A stretch of 64,000 nucleotides of DNA from Clostridium_AD sp050717535 (GCF_050717535.1 NZ_JBOITM010000078.1:19954-83953); one strand, 5' to 3'. Positions 54,402 to 63,842 are shown, counted from the first letter of the stretch. Numbers and translations: made by a program. The notes: generated from the sequence alone by a model not told the origin.

Positions 54402-55174
54402 ATTATATAAAAAGTGAATTTTATCGGGTATCCCACAGCAGAGGTATTTATTCTTTAACTGCAATTTTAGCAATTTTGTCATTTTTGCTGAATGCTGTAT
54501 TAAGCTGGTTTGGAAGAATGGACGGTTCAAGTTTTCCATACGATACAACTTCGTTTTCATATTCAAATTTAGTAGCAAATCCAATGTTTTTTTGTGTTAT
54601 GAGTGCTGTTATTGGAATTTTTCTCTATGAGGGGAACAGAAAATATGGCAATTTAAAAAATACCATTGCTTTTGGTATTTCCAGAACAAACGTCTTTGCC
54701 GGAGAATGCATTGTAGCAACTGTTTCAGCTATCTTTTCACTGATTATAGTCATAAGTGTTTATATTATAAGTGCAGTTGTTCTTTTGGAACATATAGGCC
54801 CCGTAAATCTGATGGATTTATTGACAGAAATACCAGCTGTATTTTTTATAGCTGTGGCGTCGCTAATTTCGGGAATTGTATGTATAGAAGCATTTGAAAA
54901 AGATTCTATCGGAATTATCATTTGGGTTACAATTTGGTTTATTATTCCTAAGATCTTTTTTTACTTGGGTCTTCGTTTTGATATGATTCGTAACATTGCT
55001 ATGTGGATGCCCGATAATTTTTTTGGTATAACTGGAATGATCGTCAATATGTCTCGAAGTATTACTGCATGGGGTACAGCAGAAGGAATGGTTAAATGCT
55101 TAATGTCCGGCATAATTGGAATCGTTGTTTTTTCCTTATTGGGTATCATATTACTTAGAAAAAGAGAAGTGTAA
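54398..55174 (+). CDS. ABC transporter permease (lantibiotic-immunity/BcrB type)
   Basis: The 258 residues have six hydrophobic segments (for example YSLTAILAILSFLLNAVLSW and IFSLIIVISVYIISAVVLL). The family is weakly conserved; assignment rests on length, topology and the ATGA overlap with the ATPase gene. With that protein it probably removes a peptide antibiotic from the membrane. Confidence 0.8.
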   Translation: MNYIKSEFYRVSHSRGIYSLTAILAILSFLLNAVLSWFGRMDGSSFPYDTTSFSYSNLVANPMFFCVMSAVIGIFLYEGNRKYGNLKNTIAFGISRTNVFAGECIVATVSAIFSLIIVISVYIISAVVLLEHIGPVNLMDLLTEIPAVFFIAVASLISGIVCIEAFEKDSIGIIIWVTIWFIIPKIFFYLGLRFDMIRNIAMWMPDNFFGITGMIVNMSRSITAWGTAEGMVKCLMSGIIGIVVFSLLGIILLRKREV

Positions 55175-55207
55175 TTTATATGTCTGATTTTGCATAGGAG
55201 GAGCGAA

Positions 55208-56149
55208 ATGCTGTATATTGTTTTAGCTATTATAGGGGGTTATTTTGCATTTCACTATTTTTCAATCCTATATGCGTTTCGTGAGATAACGAAAGATATG
55301 CGCGAAATACAAAAGGACCTTACCCAAAACCAAATTCTTCATTTGCCCATACCGAATAGGGCTTTAGAGAAGGTCTTGTGCTGCTTTAATTATACTTTGG
55401 AGGAAATCAGAAAAGAACGGCAGAGTTATGAAAAAAGAGAGAAAAGGTTCCAGAAGCAAATAGAAAATATCAGTCATGATTTACGAACTCCTTTAACTGT
55501 AATTTTAGGTTATTTAAAACTTATCAAAAAAACGGATAAAGAACTTAACATGGACAAAGAACTGGCAGAAGCATTAGAAATTATAGAGCATAAAGCGGAA
55601 ACTATGAAAATATTGGTAACTCAGTTTTATGATTTTTCACGCTTAAATGCAGGAGATTATGGATTGACACTGAATAATGTGGATATTTCCAGAACTTTAA
55701 AGGAATCTCTTATGGGTAACTATAAGGTTTTGGAGCAATCGCATTTAGCAATAGAGATTAATATACCAGAACACCCCATATGGGTAATGGGTGAAGAGTC
55801 GGCACTAGTAAGAATATTTCTTAATTTATTACAAAATGCTGGTAGATATGCCAACAGTTTTCTAAGAATCTCAATGAAGGAAGATGGCGAAAATGTATTA
55901 ATTTCATTCATCAATGATACAAATATGCTTTCTGAAGATGATATTCCACATTTATTTAATAGATTTTATATGCAGGATAGTTCCCGAAATCAAGGTGGTA
56001 CAGGACTCGGGTTGACAGTTGCAAAATTGCTGGCAGAAGAAATGGGAGGAACATTGGAAGTTAGTATTGTTGATAAAGAATCGTTAAACTCTGAAAAATA
56101 TAAATTCAATATTTGCTTTGAATTGAGTATAAAAGTAACAAAAAAATGA
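55208..56149 (+). CDS. Sensor histidine kinase (intramembrane-sensing type)
   Basis: The protein has 313 residues from ATG 55208 (GGAGGAG upstream). One N-terminal membrane segment (LYIVLAIIGGYFAFHYFSIL) is seen, without a sizable extracellular domain. HisKA has ISHDLRTPLTVI with the phospho-His, and HATPase has LLQNAGRYA and GTGLGLTVAK. Kinases with so little outside domain usually sense through their partner ABC transporter. It pairs with the regulator at 52651 and ends the group at a strong terminator. Confidence 0.9.
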   Translation: MLYIVLAIIGGYFAFHYFSILYAFREITKDMREIQKDLTQNQILHLPIPNRALEKVLCCFNYTLEEIRKERQSYEKREKRFQKQIENISHDLRTPLTVILGYLKLIKKTDKELNMDKELAEALEIIEHKAETMKILVTQFYDFSRLNAGDYGLTLNNVDISRTLKESLMGNYKVLEQSHLAIEINIPEHPIWVMGEESALVRIFLNLLQNAGRYANSFLRISMKEDGENVLISFINDTNMLSEDDIPHLFNRFYMQDSSRNQGGTGLGLTVAKLLAEEMGGTLEVSIVDKESLNSEKYKFNICFELSIKVTKK

Positions 56150-56239
56150 GGGGATGAATATTATACTGTTATCTGAATATTAATGAAGCACAAAAGGTAA
56201 TTCAATATTTATACAAGATATAGTTAAAGGGATAATAGA

Positions 56240-56271
56240 AAAACGGATGTGATATAATTCACATCCGTTTT
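56240..56271 (+). terminator. Strong terminator after the kinase gene
   Basis: Perfect 13-bp arms (AAAACGGATGTGA, 56240-56252; partner 56259-56271) with a 6-nt loop, then further Ts. It closes the RR/ABC/kinase transcript. Confidence 0.85.
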
Positions 56272-56324
56272 TCTATTGGATTATAATTCGAATGATAATG
56301 GCAATTATATTTATAAATATGACA

Positions 56325-56400
56325 AATATTTATTCTCCATCTATATTGTTGGTTTTAAAAATAGCAAAAGTATTAAAAGTTAGAGTTGAAGAATGTACCA
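56325..56400 (+). pseudogene. Fragment of an XRE-family regulator
   Basis: The frame reads NIYSPSILLVLKIAKVLKVR, the last helices of an XRE-type HTH (the usual form is YxPSLxLALKIAKVF). The N-terminal half of the HTH is gone, and the continuation to about 56458 (CTNCSIYNDRINLDN) is not family-like. Confidence 0.55.
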
Positions 56401-56762
56401 ATTGTAGTATCTATAATGATCGGATTAATTTGGATAATCCAGAATTTAATATACTCGTTTGAATCAAGGAAATATGAAGACGTGTAGCTAGTGCGGATCT
56501 TGGTCTAATAAAAATATGGCTGCGGCAAACAAAGGATAAAAAAGCATCATTTGTACTCATGCCTACTCTCCTAAGTATATTAAATTTTTGTCTGAAATAA
56601 TATATATTAATATAGTGGCGGAAAAGAGGGAGCTGGTAGATAATGTCTGAAATTGTGGATGTGTGAGTTGAAAATAATGATTGTAATTATATAGTTAAAA
56701 TGCGCATTATTATGTCATTATTTTGTACATTATTGTTGGATTTGGAGCAATAGCTGTATATA

Positions 56763-56880
56763 ATGGTTATAGATAACGGACAAATTATAGAGATGGGAAA
56801 TCACACGGAGCTTATAAATAAAAAAAGAAAAATACTGTAATATGTATTATAATAATAGTGATGAGGAATAAGGTTACAAA
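56763..56880 (+). pseudogene. C-terminal fragment of an ABC exporter ATPase
   Basis: The frame reads MVIDNGQIIEMGNHTELINK, the post-switch region of multidrug/peptide exporters (consensus VLDxGxIxExGxHxELL). One lost base in an A run near 56822 breaks the tail (normally KGKYxxLY). All motifs for ATP binding are missing. Confidence 0.65.
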
Positions 56881-56908
56881 CTTAGTTTAAGAAGGAGTAA
56901 AGGTAGGT

Positions 56909-57493
56909 GTGCCAGTTGAATTTAATAGTAGAGAAACCCTTCGAAAAAATCCGGTAATTGATATGCGCGCCTATGGCACTCATAATCAGAAAGCGGGGAC
57001 ATGGTCTGATGATACAAGCATGTCATTATGCCTTATAGATAGCCTTTCCAAGGGGTTTAATTACAATGATATAATGACGAATTTTATTAAATGGATTAAC
57101 AGTGGAGACTACACTCCCTATGGTGAGGTTTTTGATAAAGGAAATGCAACAACAATTGCATTGAGGCGGTTTGATGGAGGGGCAACTCCTTTAGAGTGTG
57201 GAGGCTTTGCGGATAATGATAACGGTAATGGATCGCTTATGAGAATACTGCCTATTTTATTTTATCTAAGGTCTATTTATGGAACAGAGATAACTGAGAA
57301 TGAGGAGGCAATGAACATAATTCACAATGTTTCAGCACTTACTCATGCACATAAACGTAGCTTAATGGCTTGTGGCATATATATATCTGTTGCTAATAAT
57401 CTAATGGGAGATAGGGATCTTTCCAATGCGGTTGAAAAGGGCATTAAATCACTAAAAGCTATCGTTTTAAAATTGGAAATCCTAAGTTTTTAA
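56909..57493 (+). pseudogene. ADP-ribosylglycohydrolase family protein, truncated at both ends
   Basis: The 194 residues begin with VPVEFNSRE, which in the DraG/ARH family follows GDALG; the first ~22 residues with that Mg-site motif are missing. GTWSDDTSMSLCLIDSL (second metal site) and ADNDNGNGSLMRILP are present, as is HAHKRSLMACGIY. The C-terminal third, with the DT-type third metal site, is replaced by a short unrelated tail. The family removes ADP-ribose from proteins. An AAGGAG lies nearby, but the product would be inactive. Confidence 0.75.
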
Positions 57494-57499
57494 GGAGCT

Positions 57500-57770
57500 C
57501 TGAAAAGAAACCAATTAAACTATAAAAGCAACTACCTAAAAAGGTAGAGGGTTCAAAAAACTACTTAAAATCTAAAGAAAAATTAAATTTAATTCATTCA
57601 CAAGTTGCTAATCAAAGAAAGAATTTCATGCACAAACTAAGTCGTAAACTCGTTAATGAAAATCAAGTTATAGTAGTTGAAAACTTAAATATAAAAGGTA
57701 TGATAAAAAATCATAAATTAGCAAAATCAATACCACAATTTATAGAAATATATTTCACTATTTTTTTACT
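57500..57770 (+). mobile_element. TnpB (IS605 OrfB) fragment
   Basis: The plus strand, partly in shifted frames, encodes KSKEKLNLIHSQVANQRKNF, HKLSRKLVNENQVIVVENLN and IKGMIKNHKLAKSI, clearly the central part of IS200/IS605-type TnpB, ending near the first RuvC Asp (here replaced by Glu in VVENLN, the usual motif being E/D-D-LN). The N-terminus, zinc finger and C-terminus are missing. No TnpA or element ends were identified. Confidence 0.75.
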
Positions 57771-57784
57771 ATTACCAAAGTAAA

Positions 57785-57796
57785 GAACAAATGTTC
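57785..57796. promoter_or_regulatory. LexA-type SOS box before the first Rpn copy
   Basis: GAACAAATGTTC matches the core GAAC-N4-GTTC of the Gram-positive LexA operator. It lies 70 nt before the ATG of the Rpn-type gene and upstream of a TATAAT-like box (57844). The homologous site before the second copy is at 63360. Confidence 0.6.
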
Positions 57797-57865
57797 GTAT
57801 GTATTTAGGAATAATACAAATACTATAGACAGGTAATATTATGATATAATAAAGTAGCAATAGAC

Positions 57866-58359
57866 ATGGATTATGAAAAGATTGAAGATTCGGTGCTTAA
57901 AAGTGCCATGGATTTTTTTCAACAGAATGCAGTTAATTTTTTTGGAATAAATACTAAAATAATAGCACCAGCACAAACGGAACTAAAAGATATAAAAATA
58001 AATACAAACTTTATGGATTATACTTTCTATACAGAAGATGGTGATGAAAAATATAATTACTTAAAAGATAAAATTGACAATAATGAAGAACTAACAAATG
58101 AAGAGGTAAAATTCAAGGAGGTATTTAATATTACAGAAATAGGTAAGATGATATTAGAGGATGGTATTGCTAAAGGAATGGAACAAGGTAGAAAAGAAGG
58201 AAAGCACAGCCTTTATTAAAACTGTTAACTAAGAGATTCAATAAAATACCTAATGAATATAAAAATAAGATAATGGAATTATCAGATGAAACTATAGAGA
58301 TAATAGGGCTTGAACTATTTGACATGAAAGATGTGAAGGAAATTGAGAAATTTTTTTAA
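57866..58359 (+). pseudogene. Rpn/PD-(D/E)XK family nuclease (first copy), deleted and frameshifted
   Basis: The start MDYEKIEDSVLKSAMDFFQQ is that of the second copy (63441). After residue ~56 (YTEDG) the sequence jumps to a C-terminal part (DEKYNYLKDKIDNNEELTNE, IAKGMEQGRKEG). One lost base in an A run at about 58202 then shifts the frame; the tail continues as LLKLLTKRFNKIPNEYKNKI to the stop at 58359. The deletion removes the nuclease core. Rpn proteins are transposase-related nucleases that promote recombination. Confidence 0.75.
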
Positions 58360-58728
58360 CGACATTTTAGAAGGAAAGTCTCCCACTTATAGAAGTGTAA
58401 GTGTTCGCAAAATTCTTTAACGCACTATCTTTAAGTGCTGGTATGTGGTTAAAGATAATTTTTTATCTTCACTTATAATAGTAGTAAATGAAGTAGTGAA
58501 ATTAGGTATAAGATTATTTGTAAAAAAGAACAAACAAATCGTGTTAGAATCAGAAGAAAAGATAGCAGCTTAGATAAGAAAAGGATTAAGGCACAAAATA
58601 AAGTGGGGCCTGTGTAAGTTTTGATGAGAGTCTATGGTGTTGAACATTGAATGAAGTAATTATAAAGTCAGATGTAAATGTAGTTTTTCAGGATGGTATG
58701 GCATTAGATTGGAATATATAAGTGTAGG
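58360..58728. other. Debris without an intact gene
   Basis: Short frames only: a piece LIIVVNEVVKLGIRLFVKKN (about 58472-58530) and EVIIKSDVNVVFQDGMALDW (about 58655-58718), the latter resembling a gene tail just before the next terminator. A small hairpin CACTTATAGAAGTG (58390-58403) might be an IS605-type end. None is identified. Confidence 0.3.
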
Positions 58729-58770
58729 AATACCCACAGGGATGGCAGAAATGCTTTTCTTGTGGGTATT
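58729..58770 (+). terminator. Terminator after a lost gene
   Basis: Ten-bp perfect arms (AATACCCACA, 58729-58738; TGTGGGTATT, 58761-58770) are followed by TTTGCTTTTTTT. The gene it served now only leaves the tail fragment upstream. Confidence 0.8.
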
Positions 58771-58860
58771 TTTGCTTTTTTTGAGGAATTAATCGATGTG
58801 ATAAAATATTGTGTGAATATAGCAGGAAAATGAAAATTTTTATAGAAATTGTTATTATGA

Positions 58861-60730
58861 ATCGAAAAGAATGTTAATTTAATAGAAACTTTAGCAGAAT
58901 ATTATAGTATTGATTTGGAATATGTAGATAAGCAATTATGTAAAATGATCGATGAAACATCTCAGATATGGTCAACTCCAGAAAAGATAGAGACATTATT
59001 TTGGTGGGGAAAAGAATATAATAAGTCTAGCGAATTGCCTAAATTGTTGCTGAATTCAAAAGGAGATTTTGTACAAGCTAATGAAACAATCTATTTTGTG
59101 CGTGGTAGAAAATTAGATATTCCTAAGTGGGCGAGAGTTAATCAATTAGATAAGGACTTTGAAGAAGAATCAATTCTCTAGAATAGACAGAGTGAGGAAA
59201 GCACTTGAAAAAGAAGACATACTTGAGCGCGTTATTGCTCGTTATTCTGGAAAGAACGAAGATTCATTGCAAAGCACATTACTACCACAAGTGAAATTTA
59301 GAGATGCTGATTCATCAACAATAATATCTCCGATAAATACATCTGTAGGGGATAGTTTTGAGAATGCAAAAAGTTATGTGAAATGGTTATGGGAGAATTA
59401 CTCTCAAAATGAAGAATGGCAACCACCAGCGGACATTCGTTTTAATTTACCAAGTCAAATAAAAACGGTTGAAACATCTAATTACTTATTTTTTGATAAA
59501 AACTATAATAATCCATTAGGGGAAAAATTATTTATTGATATAAAATATGTTGCTTTTGTTGACCCTATAGAGTTTGGAATAGATAAAGAGGATATACTAA
59601 AATTCCAAAAGTTTGTTGAAAGATTAGGTGTTAAGAAATATCCTGAACTTGTAAAGCAGAATATTTCAGACTCTAAATTTCTAAGTTTATTTAGTGTGGA
59701 TTATTTATCTAAAAAGTTGCCTGGAAATGAAGTAGATGAAAGAAATCCAAGGGTGTATGAAGTAAGTTACGTCAATATCATTGAATTAAAAAAGATATTA
59801 GAAAATTTATCTATACAAGATATAATGCTCTGGATTAAATCAGATTCTAAGTTAAAAGATGAATTGGATTTACGGCATCCAGGTCTAATTAAATGCCGTT
59901 ATGATGCAAAAGTTCAGGCATATCGTAACATTACATTTGAGGATTACTCGCAAAGTTATGTCAAGTTTATATTTGAAAATATAAAATGGTTTGAGATTTC
60001 TGGGAAAAAATATCAACCTAATCAGTGTGTATTTGCATATTCAGGTATGGATATTTCAGCAGTATTGCCAACCGTTACTAGCCGAATTGTAAAAGACTTG
60101 GCAGAAGATTTATCCGTTAAACAAAAGGATTTGAGAGAATTTCTTGAGAAAATTGGTGTTCGGAATAAGATTACAGAGCTTGGTTCTAATGATTTTTACG
60201 GTGCGCTGTTGAAGTTACCAATTCTAGATCAGAGTGGACAAATTTCTGAAAAAATATATCGTGAAGTTATTGAGCTTGATAAAAATCCTTTTGAAAATTC
60301 TTTTAATTATAAAATTTTTCTGGAAAAAGGAAAGGTTTTTACTCAAAATCATCACGGGAAGAGTTATCACGTAGCATCAGATTCATATTTTAGCAGTAGT
60401 ATTCGAGTAAACGTTGGTAACTATCATATTATGAGAACACCTTTGAGAAATGGAAATTTTGATGTTTTTAATAGAATTTTTGGCGCTAAAAAATTTAAGG
60501 AGAAATATAAAGTTGTTAAAGAAAGTGTTGAATTACATAGTGATAATGACAGTTTTCAAGATGATTTTAAAGACTTTATTATATATGCAAAAGCATGGGG
60601 AGAAAAAAATGAAAACATTAAGAATAGAATCGATAACATAAAAGTTAAGTTAGTATCTCAGATTACATTGATTGACAATGGATTGTCTCAAAAGGTTTTA
60701 ACAAATTATTTGTTGATTAGGGATGAATAG
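58861..60730 (+). pseudogene. Large fragment of an unassigned, possibly sacsin/HSP90-ATPase-like protein, frameshifted
   Basis: Two frames form one product: EKNVNLIETLAEYYSIDLEY to LDKDFEEES (58861-59178), then NQFSRIDRVRKALEKEDIL from about 59165 to the stop at 60730, about 600 residues in all. The overlap indicates a small deletion near 59165. No start codon with RBS is seen, so the 5' part is lost. I recall such sequence (AKSYVKWLWENY) from the middle and C-terminal parts of large ATP-binding proteins with sacsin-like domains, some in defence islands, but I see no ATPase motif in the remaining part. Unsure. Confidence 0.4.
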
Positions 60731-60737
60731 AAAATAA

Positions 60738-60790
60738 AAACTTCCAGTTTTTACTACGACCTCGGAGGTCGTTACATAAACTGGAAGTTT
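60738..60790. terminator. 53-bp nested inverted repeat, probable terminator
   Basis: Outer arms AAACTTCCAGTTT (60738-60750) and the exact complement (60778-60790) enclose an inner palindrome CGACCTCGGAGGTCG (60757-60771). Such a two-tier hairpin is unusual for a simple terminator, although it starts 8 nt after the previous stop and T-rich DNA follows. Confidence 0.6.
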
Positions 60791-60922
60791 ATGTTTGTTA
60801 ATGGCTTTAAATGGGCTGATGAAGATGGGCCGAGATTTCAATTGGCACCTATGGGATATAGAGGATATATCGTGTTTTTGCCTATCCACCCGAAAAGGTG
60901 GAATAGGATAAAGTGTTTTATA

Positions 60923-61114
60923 TCACTTTTGGGGGTTGTCATTTCTTTTGGTTTTATACTTAGACCATAGTTTCTTTATAGATTCTAAAAATACTGCAAT
61001 AACCCACACTATCAACGCAACTATTTTTATAATGCTATCATTTGGTAAATAGGTTGCAAAAACAAATAATATAGAAGCAATAAGCTTAAACATGAAATCT
61101 TTTTTGATAAACAT
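60923..61114 (-). CDS. Small membrane protein, unknown function
   Basis: The 63 residues start after TGGAGGTTTG. Two hydrophobic segments (MFKLIASILFVFATYL; IIKIVALIVWVIAVFL) are followed by a basic tail (KKLWSKYKTKRN). Probably a real small gene; unknown family. Confidence 0.5.
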   Translation of the reverse strand: MFIKKDFMFKLIASILFVFATYLPNDSIIKIVALIVWVIAVFLESIKKLWSKYKTKRNDNPQK

Positions 61115-61323
61115 AATACAAACCTCCAGAAAAAATTATTTCACCAGTAGATAAGTCATAAACCAACATTTTAATTTTCTAATAATTTACGCGCTACCCC
61201 TTTAATCAAAAAATAAAATTATTAGCCATTAAAAGTTAGTAATTTTATTATAGTTTAATATTTAAAAGTATTTATTAATGAATACAACACTTACGATTAC
61301 TACCAAAAAAAAGATATAGTATC

Positions 61324-61521
61324 CTAATTTACTTTTTTTACAATTAATTCTCTTAATCCACAATTAAAAAGTATAAATATTAAAAGTATACTAGTTATAA
61401 TAGAAATATAGTTATTTAAAGGTTGAAATATAATTTCATACAAATTAATAAGAACAACTATTATTGCAGGAAAAATAATACCTATAATCTCACTTGGTGA
61501 TTTCTTGCGTTTAAAATTCAA
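61324..61521 (-). CDS. Small membrane protein, unknown function (TTG start)
   Basis: The 65 residues start with TTG at 61521, 8 nt after GAGGT. A basic N-terminus (NFKRKKSPSE) is followed by two hydrophobic stretches (IIGIIFPAIIVVLINLY; IITSILLIFILFNCGL). Nothing recognised in 61115-61323. Confidence 0.45.
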   Translation of the reverse strand: MNFKRKKSPSEIIGIIFPAIIVVLINLYEIIFQPLNNYISIITSILLIFILFNCGLRELIVKKVN

Positions 61522-61726
61522 TATAAATTGACCTCATCTTAAAATCTATGGCTATGTTAGACGATATTGAGGATAATGCATATAAAATTGGCTTATTTAT
61601 TTAAGACAAGCCAATAATTTTTTTAAAAAATTATCATGAAATATAATATCTAACAATTATCTCAGTATCGTAATTTTAAGATTGATGAACTATATAAGAA
61701 CAATCCTAAGAGAATGACTTATGATT

Positions 61727-62017
61727 TTAATATAATTTACCTAACGCTAATTTGGCAATTGATACAGTAATCATTGCTATTCCTAAAATTATACTAATCC
61801 ACCTATAAAATTTAGATGATTTAGCTGATTCACTTATTTGTTTACCAAACCGATATTCTGTAATACCTTGTGAAAGAAAACTCATGCCTAAAAATATCCA
61901 AAAGACATTAGCATTATAATGTTCATCTTGTTGAAGTGCTTCAATTAACCATACAATTGGTACAAGAAAATCAAATATAATTGAAGCAATGGAAAGTGGA
62001 TTCATTTTATGTTTCAT
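61727..62017 (-). CDS. Small membrane protein, unknown function
   Basis: The protein has 96 residues from ATG 62017 (AAGGAGG 11 nt upstream). Three hydrophobic segments are seen (SIASIIFDFLVPIVWLIEAL; VFWIFLGMSFLSQGI; WISIILGIAMITVSIAKL). An in-frame start at 62125 would add an unlikely hydrophobic N-terminus without RBS. Resembles unnamed firmicute membrane proteins. Confidence 0.55.
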   Translation of the reverse strand: MKHKMNPLSIASIIFDFLVPIVWLIEALQQDEHYNANVFWIFLGMSFLSQGITEYRFGKQISESAKSSKFYRWISIILGIAMITVSIAKLALGKLY

Positions 62018-62221
62018 GTAGTATTCAACCTCCTTGTATAATCTAATTATAAGTTTAATAAGAAACCATTCCCGGAAATAGATAATTAGATGATAAATTA
62101 TAAATTCAATCCAGAATATAGTCATTAAAATATAAAATATATTTCTTTATCAACACTCCCACACAACCCTTTTTTAATTAATTTAAATTATTCTAGTGGA
62201 TATATAACACATATATCTGTA

Positions 62222-62785
62222 TTAGTATTGACTTGGCATTTCTGTAGTATCTTTTTCAATTTCATATGGTGCTTTTTTATCTTCATCTCTAACTATTAAT
62301 AGTTTACCATCATAATCTATTACATCTGTTTCTGAATTAGCAGTATATGTTTTATATCCTCCTCCAATTGTACAATCCCAAGTACTTTTTACTATATATC
62401 CATTATATACTTTATCGTGATATTTCATGTTAGCTACATTAACAATGCTTGTAATAGTATTGCTTTTAGAGACCGTTGCTGTTGCACAATAAGCTATGAT
62501 AACCTTTTCATAGATGCCCTGTACTTCTGGACTTAGCATTTCTTTTATTTCATTGTATGAATCTTTTACATTATTAGGACTTACGTCACCTTTGAATTTA
62601 TTTATTGTATCAACTGCGTCTTTTGCATCTTTCTCTGATACAACCATCAATACATTTGTCTCTACTGGCTTTGTGACTGTTATGCTTTCTGTTTTAACTT
62701 CATTTTCAACTTTATCCTTTTGTGCACACCCCACAAGAGACAATATTATGGTAAACGTTAAAATAAAAACTATAGTCTTTTTCAT
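62222..62785 (-). CDS. Lipoprotein, unknown function
   Basis: The protein has 187 residues from ATG 62785 (AGGAGGAATTTGAAA upstream). The signal peptide IVFILTFTIILSLVGC has a lipobox with the lipidated Cys near residue 20. The mature part is hydrophilic, with DAVDTINKFKGDVSPNNVKD and a C-terminal beta-rich section (GGGYKTYTANSETDVIDYDG). It would be anchored outside the membrane. No family recognised. Intact. Confidence 0.65.
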   Translation of the reverse strand: MKKTIVFILTFTIILSLVGCAQKDKVENEVKTESITVTKPVETNVLMVVSEKDAKDAVDTINKFKGDVSPNNVKDSYNEIKEMLSPEVQGIYEKVIIAYCATATVSKSNTITSIVNVANMKYHDKVYNGYIVKSTWDCTIGGGYKTYTANSETDVIDYDGKLLIVRDEDKKAPYEIEKDTTEMPSQY

Positions 62786-63026
62786 TTTCAAATTCCTCCT
62801 ATATTTTGGATGATTAATTGTATGAAAATAACATTATAGTTTTGTTCTAGTCTCATATATAAATATACGAAATATAACTATTAAAGTCACAACAATAACA
62901 TTGTGTCCTTCTCTACACTTGCCATAATAAGACATCTGTGATCCTTCATATAGTCATATTATACCATATCATTTAAAATACATCCATTTTCAACATCTTT
63001 ATTAAACATAGCCTTTTAATAAGGCA

Positions 63027-63299
63027 GTGGCACAAGTCATAGTAGATAATTATGAATATGGAAATATAAATGGTGAGGTAGCTATGGCAACCGAGCAAGG
63101 AACTTTAGAAGATGACTTAGTGTTTACAGGTTTTGTAGGAATAAGAGATCCACTACGTATTGACGTTAAAGAAGCTATAGAAACTGCTAGATATGCAGGA
63201 GTTACTACAAAAATGCTTACAGGTGATAATATTAATACAGCTATTGCTATAGGTGAAGAATTGGGCTTGCTAGGATTAATACATAAGTTACTTGTATAG
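63027..63299 (+). pseudogene. Internal fragment of a calcium-type P-type ATPase
   Basis: The frame contains EDDLVFTGFVGIRDPLRIDV, EAIETARYAGVTTKMLTGDN and INTAIAIGEELGLL, which is the P-domain region (motifs DPxR and MxTGD) of P2-type cation pumps. The phosphorylation DKTG motif, all helices and the C-terminus are absent. About 85 of some 900 residues remain. Confidence 0.8.
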
Positions 63300-63359
63300 A
63301 TGAAATGGTGGACAGGCATTTAGTGCCTAGCTACTGTTTTTTGGTGTTATTAGCAATAA

Positions 63360-63371
63360 GAACGAATGTTC
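63360..63371. promoter_or_regulatory. LexA-type SOS box before the second Rpn copy
   Basis: GAACGAATGTTC is a perfect GAAC-N4-GTTC core, followed by CG and a promoter region with TATAATAAAG (63420). It lies 70 nt before the ATG, as in the first copy (57785). Confidence 0.6.
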
Positions 63372-63440
63372 GCATATAATCCGAAATTATACTAATACTA
63401 TAAACAGGTAATATTATGATATAATAAAGGAGAAACAGAT

Positions 63441-63749
63441 ATGGATTATGAGAAGATTGAGGATTCGGTTCTTAAAAGTGCTATGGATTTTTTTCAACAA
63501 AATGCAGTTGATTTTTTTGGAATAAATACTAAAATAATAGCACCAGCGCAAACGGAGTTAAAAGATATAAAAATAAATACAAACTTCATGGATTATACTT
63601 TCTACACAGAAGATGGTAATTATCTTCATTTCGAATTCCAAACAACAAATAGGCAAGAGGATATAAGAAGATTTATGTTTTATGATGCATCTTTACATTA
63701 TAAAGGAAATAGAAAAATAAGAACTGTAGTAGTATATTCTTCAGGTTAA
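63441..63749 (+). pseudogene. Rpn/PD-(D/E)XK family nuclease (second copy), C-terminally truncated
   Basis: The 102 residues share almost the entire first 56 with the copy at 57866. The nuclease core start is kept here: DYTFYTEDGNYLHFEFQTTN with the Glu-x-Gln (ExQ) catalytic pair and FMFYDASLHYK. The frame ends at VVVYSSG, where family members continue for 150-200 residues. AAAGGAGAAACAG precedes the ATG. It looks like a truncated pseudogene whose expression signals remain. Confidence 0.75.
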
Positions 63750-63775
63750 CACTAGCTCACATTAAAGATCTAACT

Positions 63776-63798
63776 TGCTACTTGCCATTTGGGTGGTA
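63776..63798. repeat. 23-nt imperfect palindrome repeat, copy D
   Basis: The form is TGCTAC-TTG-CCATTTGG-GTGGTA, the most divergent copy; its outer arms still pair when two G-T pairs are allowed. It lies 27 nt after the truncated Rpn gene and 5 nt before a terminator hairpin. Confidence 0.6.
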
Positions 63799-63803
63799 TC
63801 AGA

Positions 63804-63842
63804 AGCTGTCAAAGTGTAAAAAACATTTTGATAGCTTTTTTT
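63804..63842 (+). terminator. Terminator downstream of palindrome copy D
   Basis: Arms AGCTGTCAAA (63804-63813) and TTTGATAGCT (63827-63836) pair with one G-T, followed by eight or more Ts. It may end transcription of the Rpn remnant. From 63850 to the window end no gene was recognised. Confidence 0.75.

Noticed and set aside
57500..57770. Functional IS605/TnpB element
   Set aside because: Only the middle part of TnpB remains, in shifted frames, with no TnpA, no zinc finger and no recognised ends.
60791..60970. 59-codon plus-strand frame after the 53-bp palindrome
   Set aside because: It has no RBS of its own, starts in the palindrome arm and overlaps the better supported small gene at 60923-61114.
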